DNA of 11,714 bases. Source: Rhizobacter sp. (GTDB lineage: Bacteria; Pseudomonadota; Gammaproteobacteria; Burkholderiales; Burkholderiaceae_C). Position 1 is the stretch's first letter. Every line of letters starts with the position of its first letter. Positions 5,958 to 11,714 of the stretch are shown in pieces. A program made the translations under genes and the position numbers. Below the pieces are notes generated by a model. The model searched no databases. It saw nothing but the letters and a program-made list of their open reading frames with translations, and was not told where the DNA came from. Where the stretch lies: the NCBI GenBank assembly GCA_025359585.1, contig JANYFX010000058.1, forward strand, positions 1 through 11,714. Direction: 5' to 3'.

Positions 5958-7172
5958 ATGTTCAACCGATCCCCCCTCAACCCCCGCCGCATCGCGACGG
6001 GCCTTGCCCAAGTCTTGTTCGCGGCAGCCGTGCTCGCCGGCTGCGGCGGAGGCGGCAGCGACAGCAGCTCCGGCTCGAGCGACACCGCGACCGCCTACGC
6101 TGCCGGCCCGATCAGCGGTTTCGGCTCGGTCATCGTCAACGGCGTTCGCTTCGACGATTCGTCGGCCCGCATCAGCGACGACGACGACGTGGCCGTCAAC
6201 CGCGACGACCTGCGCCTGGGCATGATGGCCGAGGTGCAAGGCGCCGGCGTGGCGACCGACAGCCTGGGCCGCCACGGCCGCGCACTGGCGATCCGCATCG
6301 GCAACGAGATCGTTGGCCCGGTGAGCGCGGTGGACACCACCGCGAAGACGCTGACCGCCCTTGGCCAGACCATCGACGTGAGCGACAACACGCTGTTCGG
6401 CGAACGCATCACCGGAGGCCTGGCCGGCATCACCGTCGGCACCGTGATCGAGGTCAACGGTGCACTCGACGTGACGACCGGCCACTACCTGGCCACGCGC
6501 ATCGATGTGCGGCCCAACGCGCCGTACTTCCGTCTGCGCGGCGTGATCGCAGGGCTCGACACCACGGCCAAGACCTTCAAGATCGGCGACGCATTGATCT
6601 CCTACGCCGGCCTGTCCACGAGCGACGTGTTGGCCACGCTGGCCAACGGGTTGCTGGTGCGCGTGCGCCTCCAGACCACGCAGGTGGCAGGCGCCTGGGT
6701 CGCCACGCGCATCGCCGGTGGCGTGCGCAAGATCGAGAACCAGGACCAGGCCGAAGTGCACGGGCTGGTCACCGCCTTCACCTCGGCGACGCAGTTCAGC
6801 GTCAACGGCATCGTGGTCGATGCGAGCAACGCCACCTTCCCGAACGGCCAGACCGGTGTGGTGCTGGGCGCGCGGGTCGAAGTCGAGGGCAAGGTGGTGG
6901 CCGGCGTGATCGTGGCCAGCAAGGTGCAGCTCGAAGACGAGCGTGAAGTGCACATCCGCGGCTTCGAACTGCACGGCAACATCACCACGATCGACACCAC
7001 GCTGAAGACCTTCGTGTTGCGCGGCGTGACCGTCAGCTACGCCGGCACCGCGGTCGTCTACAAGGACGGCACCGAGGCCGATCTGGCCGTGGGCAAGCAG
7101 GTCGAGGTCAAGGGCGTGCTCAACCTCGACGGCAAGACACTCACCGCCGCGCGCATCGAGTTCGAGAAGTGA
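5958..7172 (+). CDS. DUF5666-type repeat lipoprotein, first copy
   Basis: A 404-residue secreted lipoprotein of unknown function. The signal peptide ends in a lipobox LAGC at Cys29, followed by a Gly/Ser-rich tether to about residue 45; no Asp at +2 suggests the outer membrane. The rest is built of about five related beta-rich units of 60-70 residues: residues 49-115 (starting GPISGFGSVIVNGVRFDD, the DUF5666 hallmark), 117-186 (VGPVSAVDTTAKT), 190-253 (LRGVIAGLDTTAKTF), 264-325 (VHGLVTAFTSATQF) and 331-402 (IRGFELHGNITTIDTTLKTF). Each unit has a G-x-(I/V) opening, a hydrophobic strand with an embedded glycine, then a (I/V)EV(N/K/E)G strand. That pattern suggests small barrels like OB folds in tandem (inference). 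It is about half identical, by eye, to the gene at 8164. Transcribed from its own promoter, with the DUF6502 gene 47 bp downstream. Confidence 0.88.
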   Translation: MFNRSPLNPRRIATGLAQVLFAAAVLAGCGGGGSDSSSGSSDTATAYAAGPISGFGSVIVNGVRFDDSSARISDDDDVAVNRDDLRLGMMAEVQGAGVATDSLGRHGRALAIRIGNEIVGPVSAVDTTAKTLTALGQTIDVSDNTLFGERITGGLAGITVGTVIEVNGALDVTTGHYLATRIDVRPNAPYFRLRGVIAGLDTTAKTFKIGDALISYAGLSTSDVLATLANGLLVRVRLQTTQVAGAWVATRIAGGVRKIENQDQAEVHGLVTAFTSATQFSVNGIVVDASNATFPNGQTGVVLGARVEVEGKVVAGVIVASKVQLEDEREVHIRGFELHGNITTIDTTLKTFVLRGVTVSYAGTAVVYKDGTEADLAVGKQVEVKGVLNLDGKTLTAARIEFEK

Positions 7173-7198
7173 CCTGCAACACCGGGCGGAGCGGGCCG

Positions 7199-7220
7199 TC
7201 GGCCTCTTAAACTCGGCCGA
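7199..7220 (+). promoter_or_regulatory. Inverted repeat and possible -10 overlapping the DUF6502 start
   Basis: TCGGCC at 7199-7204 and its reverse complement GGCCGA at 7215-7220 flank 10 bases containing TTAAAC (7208-7213), a weak -10-like hexamer. The last A of the repeat is the first base of the ATG. No Shine-Dalgarno is visible. This could be an operator on a leaderless promoter, or an RNA hairpin masking the start within the longer transcript. Confidence 0.35.
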
Positions 7221-8167
7221 TGCCCGCCCTGCCGCCCAAGCGCTCGCGCAATAACAGCGCCCCGGATCCCAGCGAGCCGGGGCGCAGCCACGCCAGCGGC
7301 CCGGACCAGAGTGCCTTGTTGAGCGCGCTGGCCGCGCTGATCGAACCGATGGCCACGCTCGCGGTGGCGCAGGGCGCGCCGCTGGCGGCTGTGCAAGACC
7401 TCGTCAAGATGGCGTTCGTGGATGCGGCGCAGCGTGCCCACCCCACGCTCGCCGCGCACGGCGTGGTGAGCCGCATCAGCACCGCCACCGGGCTGCACCG
7501 GCGTGAGGTCTCGCGCATCATGCAGCTCGACCGCAGGTCGGTGCCGGCACGGCGCTCGCCGGCCTCGCAGGTGTTCACGCGCTGGCAGTCCGACCCCGCG
7601 CTCAAGAACCGCCGCGGCGAGCCCCTGGCCCTGCCGCGCCAGGGCCCGGCGCCGAGCTTCGAAGCGCTGGTGCAGGCCGTCACGCGCGACGTGCACCCGC
7701 GCAGCCTGCTCGACGAGCTGTGCCGCCTGGGCCTGGCCCGGCTCGACGGCGAGACCGTGCACCTGATGAGCGGCGCGGTGTTCGTGCCGCAAGGCAATGG
7801 CGAAAGAATGCTCGGCTATCTCGGCAGCAACGTGGGCGACCACCTGCGTGCGGCCGTGGCCAACGTGGTGTCGGAAAAACCACCGCACTTCGAGCAGGCG
7901 GTGTCGGCCGACGGTTTGTCGCCCGAGTCGCTGGAAGCCTTCGGGCAGATCGTGCGTACACAGTGGCAAGCCCTGCTCGCCGCCACCGCACCCGCATTGC
8001 AGAAGATGATCGACGCCGACCGCGCGGCCGGCCGCAGCGACGACGGGCGCGTGCGCCTGGGCCTGTACAGCTACAGCGAGCGGCCGCCGGCCGCCGCCAC
8101 CCCAGAAGAACCCGCCGCTGCGCCGAAACGCAAGCCCGGTCGGCCCAGGAAGGAAAACACACCATGA
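7220..8167 (+). CDS. DUF6502-family protein with HTH-like segment and C-terminal AT-hook
   Basis: A 315-residue, soluble, cytoplasmic protein that I assign to the DUF6502 family, which has no established function. A basic, disordered N-terminus (residues 1-30) leads into a helical region (residues 31-75, ALLSALAALIEPMATLAVAQG then VQDLVKMAFVDAA). Next comes a helix-turn-helix-like stretch at residues 82-101 (VVSRISTATGLHRREVSRIM), a linker rich in Arg and Pro, and a second helical domain (145-270) with SLLDELCRLGLARLDG resembling a winged segment. The extreme C-terminus, residues 302-311 (PKRKPGRPRK), is a textbook AT-hook with the GRP core that inserts in the minor groove. The picture is a DNA-binding regulator (inference). 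Its stop overlaps the start of the next DUF5666 gene as ATGA, so the two are translationally coupled. The start has no clear ribosome binding site. Confidence 0.85.
   Translation: MPALPPKRSRNNSAPDPSEPGRSHASGPDQSALLSALAALIEPMATLAVAQGAPLAAVQDLVKMAFVDAAQRAHPTLAAHGVVSRISTATGLHRREVSRIMQLDRRSVPARRSPASQVFTRWQSDPALKNRRGEPLALPRQGPAPSFEALVQAVTRDVHPRSLLDELCRLGLARLDGETVHLMSGAVFVPQGNGERMLGYLGSNVGDHLRAAVANVVSEKPPHFEQAVSADGLSPESLEAFGQIVRTQWQALLAATAPALQKMIDADRAAGRSDDGRVRLGLYSYSERPPAAATPEEPAAAPKRKPGRPRKENTP
8147..8154 (+). promoter_or_regulatory. Ribosome binding site of the second DUF5666 gene, inside DUF6502 codons
   Basis: AGGAAGGA lies 9 nt before the ATG at 8164, within the last codons of the DUF6502 gene just after its AT-hook. 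Together with the ATGA overlap and the lipoprotein signal that follows, it fixes the start at 8164 although the frame is open far upstream. Confidence 0.75.
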
Positions 8168-9363
8168 TCTTGCGGCAACTGCACAGCGCGACCCGACACG
8201 CCCGAAGCTTCGGGCGTTTGCTGCTGATGAGCCTGTTTCTCGTGGCCTGCGGCGGCGGCGTCGAGAGTGGCGGTACCGGCGGCAACGCGACCTCGTCGTA
8301 CGTCAGCGGGCCCATCACCGGCTTCGGCTCGGTGATCGTCGGCGGTGTGCGTTTCGACGACACCACCGCTGCCGTCGCCGACGCCGATGGCGACGTGCGC
8401 AGCCGCGACGACCTGAAGCTCGGCATGACGATCAACGTGCGCGGCACGCCGATCGCCGGCGACGGCAGCAGCGCCGCCACGAGCATCGTCTACGGCAGCG
8501 CGATCGTCGGTCCGATCAGCGCGATCGATGCCGGGGCGGACTCGCTGACCGTGCTCGGCCAGGCGGTCGACGTGCTGCCGACCACGGTCTTCGACGAGAG
8601 CCTGGGCGGCGCGCTCGCCGCGCTGTCGATCGGCGACGTGATCGAGGTGTACGCCCTGCTGGACACCGCGACGCAGCACTACAGCGCCACCCGCATCGAG
8701 CGCCGCGCGGTGGTGCTGGTCTACCAGTTGCGCGGGGTGGTGGCGAACCTGAACAGCACGACGCGCACGTTCACGGTGGGCAGCGAAAGCATCTCCTACG
8801 CCGGGCTGAGCGGCGGCGATGTGCCGGCGGGCTTGAGCAACGGCAGCATCGTGCGTGTCCTCCTGCGGACGACCGCGGCGGGCGGCCCGCGCGACGCACT
8901 GCGGCTGCGAATCGGCGTGACGACGCCGCAGGACCACGACGAAGTGCGCATCGAAGGGCTGATCAGCGCGTTCACGTCGAGCGCGGTGTTCAGCGTCGAC
9001 GGCGTGCCGGTGGACGCGGCGCAGGCGAGCTTCCCCGACGGCACGGCTGGCCTCGCGGTGGGCGTGCGCGTGGCGCTGCAGGGCAGCGTGAACAATGGTG
9101 TGCTGAACGTGTCGCGGGTGCAGATCAAGAGCCAGGCGCAGGTCGAGATCGACGGCTTCGAGCTGCGCGGGCTGATCACCGGGCTCGACACCACCGCGCA
9201 GCGTTTCACGCTGCGTGGCGTGAGCGTCGACTACACCGGACCGGTGGACTACCGCGACGGCACGCAGGCCGACCTGCGGGCACTCGCGAGCGTCGAGGTG
9301 CGCGGCCGCTTGTCGCTCGACGGCACGCGGCTGGTGGCCACGCGCATCACGTTCAGGCGCTGA
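8164..9363 (+). CDS. DUF5666-type repeat lipoprotein, second copy
   Basis: A 399-residue paralogue of the protein at 5958, also of unknown function. Its signal peptide (basic MILRQLHSATRHARS, then a hydrophobic core) ends in the lipobox LVAC at Cys29, followed by a Gly/Ser/Thr tether. The hallmark GPITGFGSVIVGGVRFDD is at about residues 49-66, and the same five-unit layout continues: VGPISAID, LRGVVANLNSTTRTF, IEGLISAFTSSAVF and IDGFELRGLITGLDTT. The two proteins align along their whole length with few gaps, matching in RDDLKLGM, ISYAGLS and FELRG segments, so one probably arose by duplication. By residue 29 after the cysteine there is no Asp, so outer-membrane sorting is likely. It is translationally coupled to DUF6502 and ends 12 bp from the convergent lipoprotein gene. 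The frame is open well upstream of 8164, but that part shadows the DUF6502 gene. Confidence 0.88.
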   Translation: MILRQLHSATRHARSFGRLLLMSLFLVACGGGVESGGTGGNATSSYVSGPITGFGSVIVGGVRFDDTTAAVADADGDVRSRDDLKLGMTINVRGTPIAGDGSSAATSIVYGSAIVGPISAIDAGADSLTVLGQAVDVLPTTVFDESLGGALAALSIGDVIEVYALLDTATQHYSATRIERRAVVLVYQLRGVVANLNSTTRTFTVGSESISYAGLSGGDVPAGLSNGSIVRVLLRTTAAGGPRDALRLRIGVTTPQDHDEVRIEGLISAFTSSAVFSVDGVPVDAAQASFPDGTAGLAVGVRVALQGSVNNGVLNVSRVQIKSQAQVEIDGFELRGLITGLDTTAQRFTLRGVSVDYTGPVDYRDGTQADLRALASVEVRGRLSLDGTRLVATRITFRR

Positions 9364-9375
9364 CGAAGCTGTGAC

Positions 9376-10512
9376 TCAGCCGACGACGAGGCCGTCCATG
9401 CGAAGCACTTCGAAGTTGCTGCCCTGCACCTGGCGCAGCTCGCTGGCGAGCGCATCGTTGTTCCAGCGCTCGTCGGGTGCGCCGCTCACGTACCAGTTGC
9501 TGCCGTTGTCGGCCACGATCATCCCGTAGGTCTTCATGGCGGTCAGCAAGGCGCGGGTCTGCACGCTGAAGCCGGCCGGGATCACGTAGCTTGCCTTCAG
9601 GCGCACGCGCATGCCCATCGGCGGCAGGTTGGCGCTGGTGCTCGACGAGGCCGAGTGCGAGGCCGGTGGCACGTGGGCGCTGCGCGAGCGCTGCACCGTG
9701 AAGCGCAGGGCATGGCGAATGCCCCCGGGGCCGAGGGCCGCTTCTTCGTAACGCGCCAGGCCGGGGAAGATCGGCAGGCCGGCCGCGTCGGCGCTGGTCC
9801 AGCCCGGTTGTGCGGTCGGACGCACGCTGTTGCTGTCGAGGTGGAAGACAGCGCCGCAGTCGGCATTCCATGAACCATTGCCGTTGACGAACGCACGGTA
9901 GAGCTCGTACAGGCGGTTGTTGTCGCGGTCGATCACGAGCACGTGGCGGTCGCCGTTGAGGTCGGGCGCGCCTTCGACCGGCGCGTTGGCGGGCACCGGG
10001 TAGGGGCCGGGGTCGCTCTCGGGACCATAGGCGGTCCAGGTCATCGCCACGCGCGCTTGTGTGCCGGCCACGACGACATAAGGAATGCCGATCGGCGAGC
10101 CGTTGTACAGCCCCGCGCCGAAGTCGGCGCGCAGTCCGGTGCTCAGGCCGATGCTGGCGATCAATGCGTCGGAATTCGGATCGACCGGCGCCGAAGAGAC
10201 ATCGGTGTTCCAGGCGTTGCCGGCGGGGAACGAGAGTGCGCCGTTGAGCGCGGCGCCGATGCCGAGAGCGGCGCGCGAGAAGTCACCGTAGCTTGTTGTC
10301 GCAGGAGCCGGTGCCGGTGCCGGCGATGGTGCCGGTGCCGGCGATGGTGCTGGCGCCGGCACGGGAGCGGGTGTAGGCGCCGGCGCGGGTGTCGGCGCAG
10401 GCACCGGGGCCGGGGCCACGGCGATCGTGCTGTCGCCACCGCCCCCGCCACAGGCCGCGAGCCAGAGTGCGGAGAGCGCCGTGAGCGCGGCGCGGCGATC
10501 GGGTTGGGTCAC
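9376..10512 (-). CDS. Secreted lipoprotein with Pro-Ala linker, function unknown
   Basis: A 378-residue protein starting at a GTG (10512) that directly gives a lipoprotein signal: VTQPDRRAALTALSALWLAAC with lipobox LAAC and Cys21. The frame remains open upstream to beyond 10700, but that part overlaps the ABC gene and is Arg/Pro-rich. After a run of glycines, residues about 34-71 are an almost pure Pro-Ala linker with occasional Val, Thr and Ser, a rigid spacer typical of envelope proteins. The globular domain (75-378) includes WNTDVSSAPVDPNSD, GIPYVVVAGTQ, GDRHVLVIDRDNNRLYEL, GWTSADAAGLPIFPGL, GGIRHALRFTV, LPPMGMRVRLK and YGMIVADNGSNWYVSGAPDERWNN. I recognise these as recurring in a family of secreted bacterial proteins without an assigned role. 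The mixture of Asp, His and Trp motifs would suit a carbohydrate- or surface-active enzyme, but that is speculation. It lies 113 bp downstream of the ABC gene with a possible own promoter. Confidence 0.8.
   Translation of the reverse strand: MTQPDRRAALTALSALWLAACGGGGGDSTIAVAPAPVPAPTPAPAPTPAPVPAPAPSPAPAPSPAPAPAPATTSYGDFSRAALGIGAALNGALSFPAGNAWNTDVSSAPVDPNSDALIASIGLSTGLRADFGAGLYNGSPIGIPYVVVAGTQARVAMTWTAYGPESDPGPYPVPANAPVEGAPDLNGDRHVLVIDRDNNRLYELYRAFVNGNGSWNADCGAVFHLDSNSVRPTAQPGWTSADAAGLPIFPGLARYEEAALGPGGIRHALRFTVQRSRSAHVPPASHSASSSTSANLPPMGMRVRLKASYVIPAGFSVQTRALLTAMKTYGMIVADNGSNWYVSGAPDERWNNDALASELRQVQGSNFEVLRMDGLVVG
10300..10415 (-). repeat. Low-complexity Pro-Ala codon repeat
   Basis: The linker of the lipoprotein gene is encoded by short imperfect repeats such as GCCGGTGCCGGCGATGGT on the plus strand, repeated at 10311-10352 and continuing more irregularly. 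Such arrays change length by slippage, so linker length may vary among strains. It is not a CRISPR array: the units are contiguous and in frame, without spacers. Confidence 0.7.
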
Positions 10513-10546
10513 GAAAATTTCCGGCGAGCCCAGAGGGCGGTGCGCG

Positions 10547-10552
10547 ATTGTT
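10547..10552 (-). promoter_or_regulatory. Possible -10 element of the Pro-Ala lipoprotein gene
   Basis: AACAAT (complement of 10547-10552) matches the -10 consensus at 4/6 and lies 34 nt before the GTG start, leaving room for a weak Shine-Dalgarno (CCGGAAA, complement of 10518-10524). TTGCAC further upstream is 21 bp away, too far for a normal -35. The remainder of 10513-10625 shows only a weak GCGTG/CACGC stem just past the ABC stop. Confidence 0.3.
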
Positions 10553-10625
10553 GACCCGCGCAGGCACAGCGCGGTGCAAGGGCATGTGACATCAGGCTCT
10601 GTTTGCGCGTGACACCCTGCACGCT

Positions 10626-11714
10626 TCAGCGCACCACGTGCAGCCGATCGGGCCCCGCGTCGTCTTCCGCCTCTGCGCCCAGAAACCCGCCGCTCTGGTG
10701 CGCCCACAGCCGCGCATACAACCCGCCTTGCGCGAGCAGGCTGCGGTGGTCGCCCTGCTCGACGACACGGCCCTTGTCGAGCACGATCAGCCGGTCCATC
10801 GCAGCGATGGTCGACAGCCGGTGCGCGATCGCGACCACCGTTTTGCCTTCCATCAAACGGTACAGGCTGGCCTGGATCGCGGCCTCGACTTCGGAGTCGA
10901 GCGCGCTGGTCGCTTCGTCGAGCAGCAGGATCGGCGCGTCTTTGAGCATCACACGCGCGATCGCGATGCGCTGGCGCTGCCCGCCCGAGAGCTTCACGCC
11001 ACGTTCGCCCACGTGCGCGTCGAAGGCCTTGCGGCCGGCCGGGTCGGTCAGGCCCTGGATGAACTCGAACGCTTCGGCGCGCGTGGCCGCCGCGACCATC
11101 GCTTCGTCGTTCGCATCGGGCCGGCCGTAGAGAATGTTGTCGCGCACCGAGCGGTGCAGCAGCGAGGTGTCCTGCGTGACCATGCCGACCTGCGCGCGCA
11201 GGCTGTCCTGCGTCACCGCCGAGACGTCCTGCCCGTCGATCAGCACGCGGCCCGATTCGACGTCATAGAAGCGCAGCAGCAGGTTGACGATGGTGCTCTT
11301 GCCGGCGCCCGAGCGGCCGACCAGGCCGACCTTCTCGCCGGGGTGGATGTGCAGCGAGAGGCCATCGATCACCCGCCGCGTGCCACCGTAGGCGAAGCCG
11401 ACCTGCTCGAAGCGCACGTCGCCACGGCTCACCTTCAAAGGCTGCGCATCGGGCGCATCGAGCACCGCGTGCGGCCGGCTGAAGGTGTTGATGCCGTCCT
11501 GCACCGTGCCGATGTGTTCGAACAGCGACGCCATTTCCCACATCACCCAGTGCGAGATGCCATTGAGCCGCAGCGCCATGGCGGTGGCCGCCGCTACCGC
11601 GCCCACACCGAGTTCGCCGCGCGTCCAGAGCCACAGCGTGGCGCCAGCGGTGGACGCGATCAGCCCCATGCTGAGCAGGTGGTTGACCACTTCGAAGCCG
11701 CTGACCAGCCGCAT
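10626..11714 (-). CDS. ABC exporter, fused permease/ATPase half-transporter (N-terminus beyond the window)
   Basis: The C-terminal 362 residues of an MsbA/multidrug-type exporter; the family is usually about 600 residues, so the first transmembrane helices lie beyond the right edge and the Met at the edge is probably internal. Residues 1-60 contain the last membrane helices (LLSMGLIASTAGATLWLW and a second around 36-55). The nucleotide-binding domain has Walker A GRSGAGKST (133-141), Q-loop Gln181 in VTQDTSLLH, signature LSGGQ (242-246), Walker B ILLLDE (262-267), D-loop SALD, and the switch His298 in AHRLST. All catalytic residues are intact. It would work as a homo- or heterodimer in the inner membrane, moving lipids, drugs or peptides outward; the substrate cannot be told from this part. 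The extra C-terminal tail after GLYARLWAHQSGG is acidic and short. The Pro-Ala lipoprotein gene lies downstream in the same direction. Confidence 0.93.
   Translation of the reverse strand: MRLVSGFEVVNHLLSMGLIASTAGATLWLWTRGELGVGAVAAATAMALRLNGISHWVMWEMASLFEHIGTVQDGINTFSRPHAVLDAPDAQPLKVSRGDVRFEQVGFAYGGTRRVIDGLSLHIHPGEKVGLVGRSGAGKSTIVNLLLRFYDVESGRVLIDGQDVSAVTQDSLRAQVGMVTQDTSLLHRSVRDNILYGRPDANDEAMVAAATRAEAFEFIQGLTDPAGRKAFDAHVGERGVKLSGGQRQRIAIARVMLKDAPILLLDEATSALDSEVEAAIQASLYRLMEGKTVVAIAHRLSTIAAMDRLIVLDKGRVVEQGDHRSLLAQGGLYARLWAHQSGGFLGAEAEDDAGPDRLHVVR

Noticed and set aside
7720..8163. Upstream extension of the second DUF5666 frame
   Set aside because: The frame is open but Arg/Pro-rich and lies over the DUF6502 gene; the lipoprotein signal, strong ribosome binding site and ATGA overlap put the start at 8164.
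9361..9400. Terminator between the convergent second DUF5666 gene and Pro-Ala lipoprotein gene
   Set aside because: Only a weak 5-bp stem with a 12-nt loop (GCTGA/TCAGC) and no T-tract is visible.
10300..10415. CRISPR-like or tandem intergenic repeat
   Set aside because: The repeats are in frame within a gene and encode a Pro-Ala linker; there are no spacers.
10513..10707. Upstream extension of the Pro-Ala lipoprotein to an ATG at 10707
   Set aside because: It would overlap the ABC gene and bury the lipoprotein signal inside the protein; the GTG at 10512 gives a normal signal peptide.

Overview
The window is about 11.7 kb of very GC-rich DNA with GC-ending codons throughout and dense, alternating coding strands. 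The gene set (DusC, DbpA, a BON lipoprotein, DUF5666 and DUF6502 proteins) and the style of the proteins suggest a betaproteobacterium of the order Burkholderiales, perhaps a Rhizobacter, Methylibium or Rubrivivax relative. This assignment is inference from composition and gene content; no rRNA or other phylogenetic marker is present.

Layout, left to right. A dusC gene (tRNA-dihydrouridine synthase) runs leftward off the left edge. Divergent from it are a cytoplasmic DsbA/FrnE-like thiol oxidoreductase and a secreted FKBP-type prolyl isomerase. These converge on a leftward group: a BON-domain lipoprotein, a short conserved-looking protein of unknown function, and a membrane-anchored TIR-domain protein. 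Divergent from the TIR gene, across only 48 bp, is the rRNA helicase gene dbpA. It is followed in the same direction by a three-gene block: a DUF5666 lipoprotein, a DUF6502 DNA-binding-like protein with a C-terminal AT-hook, and a second DUF5666 lipoprotein whose start codon overlaps the DUF6502 stop. Converging from the right are a lipoprotein with a proline-alanine linker and the C-terminal part of an ABC exporter that continues past the right edge. No intergenic stretch exceeds 300 bases; the longest is about 200 bases (2753-2955).

How the genes fit together. Most of the left half and the right edge is housekeeping: tRNA modification, disulfide and prolyl folding chemistry, envelope maintenance, ribosome assembly and export. 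Two parts stand out. The first is the DUF5666-DUF6502-DUF5666 block, which pairs two paralogous repeat lipoproteins with a translationally coupled putative regulator and looks like an uncharacterised envelope module. The second is the TIR protein, predicted to span the inner membrane with a cytoplasmic TIR domain and a periplasmic C-terminal domain, a receptor-like arrangement.

At the DNA level, several genes (dbpA, TIR, DUF6502 and a 9-codon ORF ahead of dusC) have a -10-like hexamer 5-8 nt before the ATG and no obvious Shine-Dalgarno sequence, suggesting leaderless transcripts. Other genes have clear ribosome binding sites. Several perfect short-loop hairpins lie at gene ends between 2260 and 3290. 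No RNA genes, insertion sequences, CRISPR arrays or attachment sites were seen.
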